From the NCBI RefSeq assembly GCF_016097405.1, contig NZ_JAEHGD010000002.1, positions 197,876-261,875 of the forward strand: DNA of 64,000 nt, in the 5' to 3' direction. How positions within the stretch are numbered: position 1 is the stretch's first letter; every line of letters starts with the position of its first letter. Shown in pieces: positions 29,462 through 38,117 of the stretch. The notes under the pieces are model-generated. The model was not told the origin of the DNA. It was given only the letters and a program-made list of their open reading frames with translations, and ran no database searches. Both the position numbers and the translations under genes were made by a program. Origin of the DNA: a methane-oxidizing endosymbiont of Gigantopelta aegis (lineage in GTDB: Bacteria > Pseudomonadota > Gammaproteobacteria > Methylococcales > Methylomonadaceae).

Positions 29462-29957
29462 AAAGAAAAACTGATGGGTATTTTTAACGCCTTGGTTGTT
29501 GATCCAGACCTGGAATGGGAATTTATTGATGGGAGTATTGTGAAAGCACATCAGCATAGTAGTGGTGCGGCCTGTGAACAAGAAACAGCGATAGGAAATC
29601 TGTCGCCGGGAACACCAGTAAAATTCATATGGCCGTTGATGCCTGTGGTCTTCCTATTCATTTCTCAGTGACAGGCGGCGAAGTTCATGACTGTAAAGAA
29701 GCACCGAAATTAGTTGCAGAGCTCCCAAAAGGTGACTATATAGTTGCTGACAGAGGCTATGACAGTGAAGCATTACGTCTTCAAATTAAAGACAAAGGGG
29801 CTGTTCCTGTTATCCCAAGAAAAAAGAATTCAACTCGGGGAAATGATGAAATGGATTGGTGTCTCTACAAATATCGCCATCTCGTTGAAAATGTGTTTGC
29901 AAGACTTAAGCATTTCAGAGCGATCGCCACGCGATATGACAAACTCAAACGAAATTT
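29460..29957 (+). mobile_element. Internal fragment of IS5-family element (copy 3, no ends)
   Basis: This is about 497 bp identical or nearly so to the middle of IS5 copy 2, from GTAAAGAAAAACTG to CAAACGAAATTT. It lacks about 285 bp at the left and 137 bp at the right, including both inverted repeats. TAGT occurs at both junctions, which looks like a duplicated target. One G is missing in the AGGAAATC segment near 29595, breaking the first frame. The A run near 29822 has six residues, the in-frame version. It cannot have moved by its own ends. Confidence 0.85.
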
Positions 29958-30501
29958 CCTAGTGCAAATGGCGCTTATCCATCACCAATTTGAAAGTATC
30001 CATCCTTTTTACGACGGCAATGGCAGAACAGGCCGCATTATCAATATACTTTATCTGGTCAAAACAGGGTTACTGGATTCCCCCGTCCTCTATCTAAGCC
30101 GTTACATTAACCAAACCAAAACGGAATATTATCAGCGATTACAACGAGTCAGAGACGATAAAGGTTGGCAAGGCTGGCTCATTTATATGTTAAAAGGCAT
30201 AGAAATCACCGCCAGTCAGACCATCACTCTGGTTGAAGCCATAAAAGACTTGTTGCAACAACAAAAACATACCATCAGAAACCAGTTTAAATTCTACAGC
30301 CAGGATTTAATCAACAATATTTTTCATCACCCGTACACCAAAGTGCAATTTCTGGAACGCGACATTTGTGTATCCAGGGCGACAGCCACCCGTTATCTCG
30401 ATGCCTTAGCCGACTATGGCATCCTCGAAAAACATAAACTTGGAAGGGAAAATTATTACCTGAACCGGGAACTGGTTGAGCTGCTATTTAATATCCCCTG
30501 A
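29629..30501 (+). pseudogene. Fic catalytic domain fused in frame to transposase fragment
   Basis: One open frame of 290 residues begins inside the IS5 fragment (MAVDACGLPIHFSVTGGEVH, VADRGYDS, YRHLVENVFARLKHFR) and passes without a stop into the second half of the Fic protein at about 29958. The Fic core motif HPFYDGNGRTGR, with catalytic histidine and phosphate-binding loop, is complete. It is followed by a C-terminal winged-helix-like domain (CVSRATATRYLDALADYGILE). The chimera lacks the SSEIEN inhibitory motif. Whether it is expressed is unknown; no ribosome site is obvious at the 29629 ATG. Native Fic sequence begins with LVQMALIHHQF. Confidence 0.8.
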
Positions 30502-30850
30502 TGGTTTGTTTCAGGTTCTGTAACAAATGAAAAATGACAAACAAAACCGTCGGTCAATCCGTTTGAAAGGTTATGACTACTCACAGGCGGGGGCTATTTT
30601 GTTACCATTTGCACGCATCATCATTTTCCTGTTTTTGGCAAATTATAGGCTATAACTTCCTACAGGTTAGACCACTACACCCAGTTGGCAAAGGAGTTTG
30701 GGATTAGTCGTGAGACAGTATATTCAAACCCATAAAGCTGAAGCAGCGAGTAGTGCGAAGAACCGGGAAAATCGTGTCGAGTAGTCTTAAATAGCCGGGA
30801 TGGGCATGAGTGTTTTTGTTAGGGATTTGTGTTTTAATCAACGTTTAGAA
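30502..30850 (+). other. Gene-free stretch with remnants of a RAYT and a recombinase
   Basis: An ATG at about 30527 opens MKNDKQNRRSIRLKGYDYSQ, the N-terminus of a REP-associated tyrosine transposase (RAYT). A frameshift after SQAG leaves AYFVTICTHHHFPVFG legible only in another frame, and the gene ends within 130 bp. Then 30675-30737 reads DHYTQLAKEFGISRETVYSN, which resembles the C-terminal helix-turn-helix of a serine recombinase. Both are short dead fragments. No intact gene is seen. Confidence 0.55.
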
Positions 30851-31003
30851 GTAACTGCTCACCCGGTTGTGTTTTAGCCGGAGTAGGTCATTGATTTATC
30901 AGGACACGTGAATACATCCATGTGGTTCTGCATAACATCCCTGTTATGCAAGCCTGATAAATCAACAACCTACACCTGCTTTTTAGAGGGGGTGAGTAGA
31001 TAC
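30851..31003. repeat. 153-bp MITE-like repeat, copy 2
   Basis: It is nearly identical to copy 1 (one visible change, CATGTGG for CATGTAG) in the same orientation. The flanking duplication GTTTAGAA lies at 30843-30850 and 31004-31011. It sits just upstream of the NERD gene, so it could supply or block transcription there. Confidence 0.87.
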
Positions 31004-31049
31004 GTTTAGAAAACGATATTGTCGTCAGCAGCCATGCCAAGAGGAAATA

Positions 31050-31826
31050 ATGGACCTTACACCTATTCTTAATCAAATATATGGAATGCTGTGGTATCTG
31101 ATTCCTCTCGGAATTTTGGCCGCACTTTTGAAATCGCCTTGGTTCAAAGGTGTGATAGGGGAGTTTGTTGTTAATTTAGGTGCCAGGTGGTTTCTCGATA
31201 AAGACACATACCACCTGATAAAGAATGTGACGCTGCCTACAGATGATGGTAGCACACAAATTGACCATGTTATCGTGTCCAAGTACGGTGTTTTTGTGGT
31301 GGAAACCAAAAACATGAAAGGCTGGATATTTGGCAGTCCAAATCAAAAAACTTGGACGCAACAAATTTACAAACATAAAACCCGTTTTCAGAATCCCCTC
31401 CACCAAAACTACAAGCACACGAAGGTTCTTGGGAGATTGTTAGGATTGAGTGATGAGCAGATTTTTTCAGTGGTTGTATTTGTTGGGGACAGCACATTCA
31501 AAACGGCCATGCCGGAAAATGTCACCTATGGCATGGGCTATATTCGATTCATCAAATCGAAAATCCAGCCGGTGCTTTCGGAGAAGGACGTTCAGACGAT
31601 CAAGGTTAAAATTAAAGCGGGACGATTAACGCCATCGTTAAAAACGAACTGGGAACATGTAAAGCATGTCAAAACCATTATTGCTCACAAGAACGATCAG
31701 AAACAATGCCCTAAATGCGGGAGTGTAATGGTGCTGAGAGAAGTTAAAAAGGGTAAAAAAACGGGTAATAAATTTTGGGGATGTTCAAAGTTCCCGAAAT
31801 GTCGAGGTGCTGTCAATATGGCATAA
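31050..31826 (+). CDS. NERD-domain nuclease-like protein with C-terminal zinc ribbon
   Basis: The 258-residue protein has an N-terminal membrane span (IYGMLWYLIPLGILAALL), a NERD domain and a C-terminal topoisomerase-type zinc finger with four cysteines (CPKCGSVMVL...FWGCSKFPKCRG). The NERD core shows IGEFVVNLGARWFL, GSTQIDHVIVSKYGVFVVETKN and MKGWIFG, and its D/E-x-K residues match the restriction-endonuclease fold. Such proteins are predicted nucleic-acid-processing enzymes, often in variable genome regions. It stands alone between mobile remnants and the feo operon. A role in DNA defence or turnover is only inferred. Confidence 0.87.
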   Translation: MDLTPILNQIYGMLWYLIPLGILAALLKSPWFKGVIGEFVVNLGARWFLDKDTYHLIKNVTLPTDDGSTQIDHVIVSKYGVFVVETKNMKGWIFGSPNQKTWTQQIYKHKTRFQNPLHQNYKHTKVLGRLLGLSDEQIFSVVVFVGDSTFKTAMPENVTYGMGYIRFIKSKIQPVLSEKDVQTIKVKIKAGRLTPSLKTNWEHVKHVKTIIAHKNDQKQCPKCGSVMVLREVKKGKKTGNKFWGCSKFPKCRGAVNMA

Positions 31827-32290
31827 CACGCATCCGGATTTAAGGAAAAAACAGGCAAAAATTTGAATAGATAAGAAGAAAATACAATGCACACCATGAA
31901 TGCTTTTGTCATTGTTGCCAGTACATTGCCGGTACTGACTTTGGACTGGCTGGTCAGAGTGAAATCGTGTTATTGGGGGCAATGACCAATCCGCAGGGTT
32001 ATCCTAATTAGTTTGCGGTTGAATAAGTAGCCGACCCTAAAAATTCCACTGAGCAGCATCTTTAGCCAATATTTCTAGATTTGTATCGGAAATAAGGCGT
32101 TTAAAAATAAGAGATGCTTGTCTTAAAAGCTATTGAGCTTTATTCCAGACGTACGCCGCCAGCAGCAGGTTGATTTCATCACAGGTTATCCTATCCCTTT
32201 TAGAAAATTACGCAGCAGTTATTATTGCTTAGTTTTTCAATGCATAACTTCTACTTTACAAGAGGTAGTGTTTTTTCGGGTAAATCTTAT
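31827..32290. other. Gene-free stretch before feoA
   Basis: About 460 bp hold no complete gene. A short plus-strand frame ending at about 32011 (QYIAGTDFGLAGQSEIVLLG...) and a minus-strand frame near 32140-32180 (DEINLLLAAYVWNKAQ) look like tails of lost genes, but I cannot name them. The rest is AT-rich and leads into the feo promoter. Confidence 0.4.
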
Positions 32291-32292
32291 GC

Positions 32293-32325
32293 TATAGTAT
32301 TGGCAATGATAATGATTTTTATTAC
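32293..32325 (+). promoter_or_regulatory. feo promoter -10 and Fur box
   Basis: TATAGT at 32293-32298 is a plausible -10 box. Ten bases downstream, GATAATGATTTTTATTAC (32308-32325) is close to the Fur consensus of GATAAT hexamers. This would place feoABC under iron repression by Fur, as is usual for ferrous iron uptake. Confidence 0.65.
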
Positions 32326-32351
32326 ACATTTATTTAACATGGTTGCATAAA

Positions 32352-32585
32352 ATGCCAGTAAGTTTAAAGCAGTTGACGATTGGTGACCGGGCGCGGGTTG
32401 TCGGTTTTGAGAAATCCGGAAAAGCGTATCGTAAGCGTCTATTAGCGATGGGGCTAACGCCAGGGACGGAGTTTACCGTGGTCCGTTATGCGCCAATGGG
32501 TGATCCGATTGAGATCCGGTTGCGCGGGTTTTCGTTGACACTGCGGAAAGATGAAGCTTCGGTGGTATTGGTGGAGAAGTTATGA
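32352..32585 (+). CDS. feoA: Ferrous iron transport protein A
   Basis: FeoA is a small SH3-like cytoplasmic protein that supports FeoB. The ATG at 32352 gives 77 residues (MPVSLKQLTIGDRARVVGF... RKRLLAMGLTPGTEFTVVRYAPMGDPIEIRLRGF), the typical length; an upstream TTG at 32343 adds three residues and is less likely. Its TGA overlaps the feoB start by four bases. No strong ribosome site is visible, and a four-codon frame (ATGGTTGCATAA) directly precedes it. Confidence 0.93.
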   Translation: MPVSLKQLTIGDRARVVGFEKSGKAYRKRLLAMGLTPGTEFTVVRYAPMGDPIEIRLRGFSLTLRKDEASVVLVEKL

Positions 32586-34900
32586 GTATGAAATACACAG
32601 TCGCTGTTGTTGGCAATCCAAATTGCGGCAAAACCACCTTGTTTAATGCGCTGACAGGTTCAAGGCAAATGGTGGGCAATTGGCCTGGTGTTACCGTTGA
32701 ACGAAAAACCGGAGAATATACTTATCAGGGTGCTTTGATTGAAGTCGTGGATTTGCCTGGCACCTATTCGTTGGAGTCTGATGATGATTCGGTTTCGTTG
32801 GATGAAAAAATAGCCCGTGATTTTGTGGCGGAAAGACAGGCGGACCTGGTTGTCAATATCGTCGATGCAACAAATATTGAGCGTAATCTGTATTTGACTT
32901 CGCAATTGATTGAAATGCGGGTGCCGATGATTGTTGCCCTGAATATGATGGATATGATCAAAAAGAAAGGGATTGATATTGATCATAAAAAGTTAGAAAA
33001 AAAGTTGGGTTGCCCGGTTGTTCCCATCAGTGCGGCTTCGGGTGAAGGCTTAGATACCTTAAAGCATGTGATCAATCAATCCTGTTTGACGGCGCCTGTG
33101 CCCACGATTCAGATTCGCTATCCTGACGAGATCGAACAAGCGGCAAGCGAGTTACAAGAAAAATTAGCAAAAACAGTCGATTCTGAAAAGTATGATTTGC
33201 GCTGGTTAGCGTTGCGTTTGTTAGAAAACGACACACTGGCGTTGAGAATTGCCGGGCAAGCGTTGCATGAAGAAGTCGCTCGCTTAACTGCGGAGATTGA
33301 GAAAAAAACGGATGAAGAAATCGATATATTGACGGCGGATGCACGTTATAGCTTTGTTCATGACGTGACACAGGATTGTGTCAAACGTATTCATCAGGCC
33401 TCACAGGATTTGACCGATAGAATTGATCGTATCGTGCTCAACCGGTTTCTGGGGATTCCGATCTTTTTGTTTGTGATGTATTTGATGTTCATGTTCACGA
33501 TCAATGTCGGTAATGCCTTTGTTGATTTTTTCGATCAGTTAGCCGGCGCCTTGTTTGTGGATGGCTTCAGGGTTTTATTGCAGCAGTGGGCAGTGCCCGA
33601 GTGGTTGATTGTGTTGCTAGCCGACGGTGCGGGCGGTGGGGTGCAAGTAGTGGCCACGTTTATTCCGATTGTTGGGTTTTTGTTTGTGTTTTTATCTTTT
33701 TTAGAAGATACCGGCTATATGGCGCGGGCCGCATTTGTGATGGATCGATTTATGCGGATGCTGGGACTTCCAGGAAAATCCTTTGTACCGATGATTGTCG
33801 GGTTTGGTTGTAATGTGCCGGCTATTATGGCAACACGCACACTGGAAAATCCACGTGACCGTATTCTGACTAACCTGATGAATCCGTTTATGTCCTGTGG
33901 TGCGCGGTTACCCGTGTATGCTTTGTTTGCCGCGGCTTTTTTTCCAGTGGGTGGGCAAAATCTTGTTTTTGGATTGTATCTGATTGGCATTGCTGTCGCT
34001 GTCTTGACAGGTTTGATTATGCGGCACACGCTGTTTAAAGGCGATGTAACGCCATTTATCATGGAACTGCCAACCTATCATTTACCCACTTGGCAGGGTA
34101 TTTATCTGAAAACCTGGGATCGGTTACATGCTTTTATCGTTAAAGCAGGGTCGGTGATTGTGCCGATGGTTCTGGTCTTGAATTTTTTGAATGCCTGGGG
34201 TATTGACGGCAGTTTTGATAAACAAAATACCTCCAAATCGGTATTAAGTGAGATTGGTCTGAGCTTGACGCCGGTGTTTGAACCGATGGGGATTCAAGCG
34301 CAAAACTGGCCGGCGACCGTGGGTATTTTTACCGGTGTGATGGCGAAAGAAGCCGTTGTTGGTACCTTGTCCGCTTTGTATACGCAAATGGTGGCGCAGG
34401 TCGATAATACCGAGGAGGATATATTTGACTTGAGTGCTGCATTGTTGGGTGCGGTTAAAACGATTCCGACCAACTTAGCTGAGATTGCCGATCGAGTGCT
34501 AGATCCTTTGGGGATAAATATTGAGACAGATGCGGCAGTGGGCGCGACGCTGCAGGGTGAGAATATTGCTTATCAAGCCATGCGAGCAAATTTTGACGGC
34601 AAAATAGGTGCATTTGCTTATTTATTGTTTATTTTGCTTTATGCGCCCTGTGTGGCGGCAACAGCGGCAATTTACCGGGAAACGAGTGCCGGGTGGGCAT
34701 TTTTTGTCGTCTGTTGGACGACCGGTATTGCCTATATCACGGCGACTGTTTTTTATCAGGCCATGACCTACACGCGACATCCTGAACATGCTTTATTCTG
34801 GATAGTCGCGTGTTTGCTGGCGTTTGCATCGGTGATCGCTGGATTATGGCTGTACGGCCGATTTCAACGAGGAGGGCGCTATGATATTGTCCGAAATTAG
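32582..34900 (+). CDS. feoB: Ferrous iron transporter FeoB
   Basis: FeoB is the inner-membrane Fe(II) importer with a cytoplasmic GTPase. The 772-residue protein has the G domain motifs G1 GNPNCGKT, G3 DLPG and G4 NMMD, a helical GDI-like spacer, and two Gate domains. Gate segments include GFGCNVPAIMATRTLENPRDR and VMAKEAVVGTLSALY. The conserved cysteine in GFGCNVP is present. Length is normal. It is coupled to feoA by ATGA and overlaps feoC by 20 bases, so feoABC is one operon controlled by the upstream Fur box. Confidence 0.98.
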   Translation: MSMKYTVAVVGNPNCGKTTLFNALTGSRQMVGNWPGVTVERKTGEYTYQGALIEVVDLPGTYSLESDDDSVSLDEKIARDFVAERQADLVVNIVDATNIERNLYLTSQLIEMRVPMIVALNMMDMIKKKGIDIDHKKLEKKLGCPVVPISAASGEGLDTLKHVINQSCLTAPVPTIQIRYPDEIEQAASELQEKLAKTVDSEKYDLRWLALRLLENDTLALRIAGQALHEEVARLTAEIEKKTDEEIDILTADARYSFVHDVTQDCVKRIHQASQDLTDRIDRIVLNRFLGIPIFLFVMYLMFMFTINVGNAFVDFFDQLAGALFVDGFRVLLQQWAVPEWLIVLLADGAGGGVQVVATFIPIVGFLFVFLSFLEDTGYMARAAFVMDRFMRMLGLPGKSFVPMIVGFGCNVPAIMATRTLENPRDRILTNLMNPFMSCGARLPVYALFAAAFFPVGGQNLVFGLYLIGIAVAVLTGLIMRHTLFKGDVTPFIMELPTYHLPTWQGIYLKTWDRLHAFIVKAGSVIVPMVLVLNFLNAWGIDGSFDKQNTSKSVLSEIGLSLTPVFEPMGIQAQNWPATVGIFTGVMAKEAVVGTLSALYTQMVAQVDNTEEDIFDLSAALLGAVKTIPTNLAEIADRVLDPLGINIETDAAVGATLQGENIAYQAMRANFDGKIGAFAYLLFILLYAPCVAATAAIYRETSAGWAFFVVCWTTGIAYITATVFYQAMTYTRHPEHALFWIVACLLAFASVIAGLWLYGRFQRGGRYDIVRN

Positions 34901-35102
34901 AAATTATGTGCGGGATAAAAAACGTTGTACTTTGAATGAGCTAGTGATGCATTTTGATGTGGATGCAGAAGCTATGCGCGGAATGTTGAGTAAATGGGCA
35001 AAAAAAGGCAAGATACGGCAAATTCCGGTTAGTTCGTCCTGTGGTAGCAGTTGCCATAAGTGTAACCCGGAATTAACCGAGCTGTATGAATGGATTGAGT
35101 AG
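34881..35102 (+). CDS. feoC: FeoC-like winged-helix protein
   Basis: The 73-residue protein has a winged helix (ILSEIRNYVRDKKRCTLNELVMHFDV...KKGKIRQI) and a cysteine cluster CGSSCHKC (Cys54, Cys58, Cys61) that can bind iron or an Fe-S centre. FeoC is proposed to act as an iron or redox sensor or as a stabiliser of FeoB. The gene starts inside the feoB 3' end. A weak hairpin AGACG/CGTCT with a T-rich loop at about 35122-35137 may end the operon. Confidence 0.9.
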   Translation: MILSEIRNYVRDKKRCTLNELVMHFDVDAEAMRGMLSKWAKKGKIRQIPVSSSCGSSCHKCNPELTELYEWIE

Positions 35103-35155
35103 CGCGGATGTTTGATTCTGAAGAGACGTTTTTTCGTCTTGTTCTCAATAAATAA

Positions 35156-35573
35156 CTGATGTTACGCAGTAACTCTTCCCTCATTCCCACACTCCTGCTT
35201 AGGAACCCATATAGACACAGAGAACACAGAGAACACAGAGAATGAAACCGTGCAGCAAGGATAAACAACAGATATTTCAACAGAGTCGTTGATAACGTCA
35301 TGAATCCAAACCTCAAGGGCATTAAACGATACAAATGATAACTCTGTGATCTCTTTTATCGTGTCCTCTTTACCTGCGTGAGTACGATAAATAGCAGTCA
35401 GTATCAAGGTGCAATTGTGATTCCCTCATTCCCACGCAAGAGCGGGAACCAGGGGATAACTCTGTGCGCTTTGTGTCGATAAGAAAAAGAGGCCAGAGAT
35501 GGCTTTTTCTTTCTCGGCAATGGTGAATGGAAGATTATGGGAATAAGATTGAAGTGCCGCTGTCTAACATCAG
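35156..35573. repeat. Second MITE-like repeat family, copy A (418 bp)
   Basis: The element starts CTGATGTTACGCAGTAACTC and ends GCTGTCTAACATCAG, nearly inverted ends, with the direct repeat TAAATAA on both sides (35149-35155 and 35574-35580). Internal sequence matches the copy at 60.8 kb, including runs of ACACAGAGA and AACTCTGTGCGCT. It has an extra segment of about 110 bp bounded by ATAACTCTGTG repeats. It fills most of the gap between feoC and the HerA-like gene; 35581-35699 shows nothing else recognisable. Confidence 0.75.
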
Positions 35574-35699
35574 TAAATAATGAATCACTGATAGTTCAAA
35601 ATTACACGTGCTAAGCGTGTAAAAATTCCGATTTAAGCGCACCCAAGTCATTTTTCTTGACTAAACTTACGCGCATGCGTTTAAAGTGAGGCAGAAAAA

Positions 35700-37358
35700 A
35701 TGACAGAACACGATAATGGTATTTTAATTGCTTATTTAACAGAAGTCCGTGGTGATGGGATGGATGCCCGAATTGCAGAGGACTATTCAACAGAGTTGCC
35801 GGTGATTCAAGTCGGCGATGAAGAAATTCTGGTTGGGCATATCGGCTCCTATGTTGTCATTCGACAGTCAGATATTGGCGTATTGGCGCTAGTTTTTAAA
35901 ATGTGGGAAAAAGACCGCTTCAATACGCAGGGCGAGCGCTTATCCGATCGGTTTATTTCATTGATTCCAGTAGGTGAATTACAGAATGAGCAGTTTATCC
36001 GAGGGGTTAGGCATTACCCGACACCTGGTGCGAAAGTTTACGCGGTGGGGTTAAATGAAATCAACGCCATTTTTTCAGCATTCAGGGATTATCAGTTTTA
36101 TATCGGTCAACTTGCCGCGCATAAAGATTATCATCTTAGTCTCGACCCTAGGGCTTTGTTTGGTCGCCATTTTGCCATTATAGGGCAGTCGGGATCGGGG
36201 AAATCCTGGACCGTCACCAGTTTGATTCAGCATACGATTAAGGCGATGCCTAAATGCCATATGATTATGTTGGATTTGCATGGTGAATATTGCTGGAAAC
36301 GGGATGATGGAAGCATTCAATCGGCCTTTGCGGATGATACGGTCAACTATGTCGATGCATTGGAATTGGAGATGCCGTACTGGATGATGACCTATGCCGA
36401 ACTGGTCGATTTATTTATCGATAAACAGGATCGGGGCGCATCCATGCAAATGGCCTTTATGCGCGAAATATTACAGCAACTTAAACGTAAGGAAGCGAAA
36501 AAAATCGGCTTAACGGGTGTGTCTATTGATACGCCAATTTATTTTTCGTTGGCCGAGATGTATATGCAATTTAAAAATGCCAATGAAGAGCGGAAAGACT
36601 TTGGTAAGACCAAAGGCGCCTTATTTGGTCAGTTTGACGAGTTTTTGGTCAGAATGCAAAGCCGGTTTAACGATGTGCGCTATGATTTTTTGCTTAAACC
36701 TAAAAAGCGTAATACGTCGGATAGTATGGCCGATTTGCTGCGTGAATTTATTGGTTTAGGACAGAAAAAGGCCAATATTACCGTGGTCGATTTGAGTTCA
36801 GTGCCAACCGATGTCAGGCCGGCGGTTTCGGCCCAGGTCGGGCGTTTGGCCTATGAGTTTAATTACTGGAATCCGCGGCGGCGGGAATTTCCAATTACCC
36901 TGATTTGTGAAGAAGCCCATGCTTATATTCCACGCGAAAAAGGGGGGCAGTTCGATGGTACCAAGCGCATGATGGAACGGATTGCTAAAGAAGGGCGTAA
37001 ATACGGTGTGTCGATTGGCGTGATCAGTCAGCGGCCGACCGAACTTTCGGAAACCATGTTATCGCAATGCAGTACATTTATCTGTTTACGGACAACGAAC
37101 CCGGATGATCAGCAATATATACGTGGCCTGGTGCCAGAAGCCGAAGGGGACTTAACCGATATTTTAACGTCATTAGGACGGGGCGAGGCGCTGGTGCTGG
37201 GAGAGGCGGCGCCGTTACCGACCCGCGTGCAGATTTATCGTCCTGATCCGCCGCCGAAAAGTAACGATGTGGATTATTACACTAGTTGGCGCGAAGGCGC
37301 GGAGGAACTGGATGTCGAGGGTATTGTGAATAACTGGCGTACTCAAACGCGGCAGTAA
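35700..37358 (+). CDS. HerA-like DNA translocase/helicase, orphan
   Basis: The 552-residue protein has an N-terminal HAS-barrel-like region (about 1-135) and a FtsK/HerA ATPase with Walker A GQSGSGKSWT near residue 165 and Walker B ITLICEEAHAYIP. A conserved C-terminal motif set includes RIAKEGRKYGVSIGVISQRPTEL and the arginine-finger region STFICLRTTNPDD. Archaeal HerA works with NurA in end resection, and bacterial HerA proteins act in anti-phage systems with SIR2 or nuclease partners. No such partner is adjacent: the flanks are a repeat element and yigZ on the opposite strand. Its role is therefore open. Confidence 0.88.
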   Translation: MTEHDNGILIAYLTEVRGDGMDARIAEDYSTELPVIQVGDEEILVGHIGSYVVIRQSDIGVLALVFKMWEKDRFNTQGERLSDRFISLIPVGELQNEQFIRGVRHYPTPGAKVYAVGLNEINAIFSAFRDYQFYIGQLAAHKDYHLSLDPRALFGRHFAIIGQSGSGKSWTVTSLIQHTIKAMPKCHMIMLDLHGEYCWKRDDGSIQSAFADDTVNYVDALELEMPYWMMTYAELVDLFIDKQDRGASMQMAFMREILQQLKRKEAKKIGLTGVSIDTPIYFSLAEMYMQFKNANEERKDFGKTKGALFGQFDEFLVRMQSRFNDVRYDFLLKPKKRNTSDSMADLLREFIGLGQKKANITVVDLSSVPTDVRPAVSAQVGRLAYEFNYWNPRRREFPITLICEEAHAYIPREKGGQFDGTKRMMERIAKEGRKYGVSIGVISQRPTELSETMLSQCSTFICLRTTNPDDQQYIRGLVPEAEGDLTDILTSLGRGEALVLGEAAPLPTRVQIYRPDPPPKSNDVDYYTSWREGAEELDVEGIVNNWRTQTRQ

Positions 37359-37378
37359 AGTCATTGTATCCTTGAAAC

Positions 37379-37509
37379 GTAACTACTCACGCCTTTAGAA
37401 ACACCGGGCGTAGGGTATTGATATTTCAGGACGCGTAGATACATCCATGTTGCACAAGCCTGAAAAACTCAATACCTTACGCCCACTAAATGATTACCGT
37501 GCGAGTTAC
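37379..37509. repeat. MITE-like repeat, divergent 131-bp relative
   Basis: It starts GTAACTACTCACGCC and ends GTGCGAGTTAC, with the same nested layout (GATATTTCAGG, ACATCCATGTTGCA, CCTGAAAAACTC) as the 153-bp family but many changes. CTTGAAAC flanks it exactly at 37371-37378 and 37510-37517. This shows that a second subfamily uses the same 8-bp duplication. It lies between the convergent HerA-like and yigZ genes. Confidence 0.82.
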
Positions 37510-37541
37510 CTTGAAACTGTGATTTCAATGCGAATAGCTTG

Positions 37542-38114
37542 TCACCTAGGATCTTTACCAAAAAGCGCTTTTAGTGCCGGTACGTTATCTTCGGGAAGGC
37601 GGATTCGCACGCTGATGTTTTCGCCAAATTGTTGCTCGATAATTTGGCCATTCAGTTTTTTCAGCTGATATTCAAGGTTTTGGAGTTGTTTGTAGTCCAG
37701 CGTGAAGCATATTTCATTCATGACGATAAAGTCCACAATTTCAGCTTGCTCGATAACCTTTTTTGCACTATTGCCATAGGCGCGAGTGAGGCCGCCGGCG
37801 CCGAGTTTGATGCCACCAAAGTAACGTATGACGATGAGTAATACATTAATCAGCTGTTTGCCTTCTAAGTGTTGAAAAATAGGTTTTCCAGCCGTGCCGG
37901 ATGGTTCACCGGCATCGTAGAATCGGCAGATCAAGCCTTTATTGGATTGAATACGATAGGCGTAAACCAGATGGCTGGCATCGGGATATTGCTGGTTGTA
38001 ATGGATAAGCAGCTGCTTGGCCTGTTGTTCTGAGTCGCACGGCAAAAGCAAGCTGATAAAACGGGATTTTTTAATGATTTCTTCGGTTTGAGCTGGTTTT
38101 TTGACGATACGCAT
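37542..38114 (-). CDS. yigZ: YigZ/IMPACT family protein
   Basis: The 190-residue protein has an IMPACT N-terminal domain (KKSRFISLLLPCDSEQQ, DASHLVYAYRI, DAGEPSGTAGKPI, VIRYFGGIKLGAGGLTRAY) and a C-terminal DUF1949-type ferredoxin-like domain. Eukaryotic IMPACT binds Gcn1; in bacteria the role is uncertain, with ribosome or RNA links suggested by the EF-G-like fold. It ends the minus-strand cluster three bases downstream of the ABC ATPase gene, so it may be co-transcribed with the transporter. Confidence 0.92.
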   Translation of the reverse strand: MRIVKKPAQTEEIIKKSRFISLLLPCDSEQQAKQLLIHYNQQYPDASHLVYAYRIQSNKGLICRFYDAGEPSGTAGKPIFQHLEGKQLINVLLIVIRYFGGIKLGAGGLTRAYGNSAKKVIEQAEIVDFIVMNEICFTLDYKQLQNLEYQLKKLNGQIIEQQFGENISVRIRLPEDNVPALKALFGKDPR

Positions 38115-38117
38115 AGG

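Noticed and set aside
32343-32352. TTG start for feoA
   Set aside because: The ATG nine bases later gives the usual FeoA N-terminus, and no ribosome site favours the TTG.
35200-35470. Repeated ACACAGAGA and CTCTGTG words considered as a CRISPR array
   Set aside because: The repeats are short, irregular and lack spacers of constant length; no cas gene is present.
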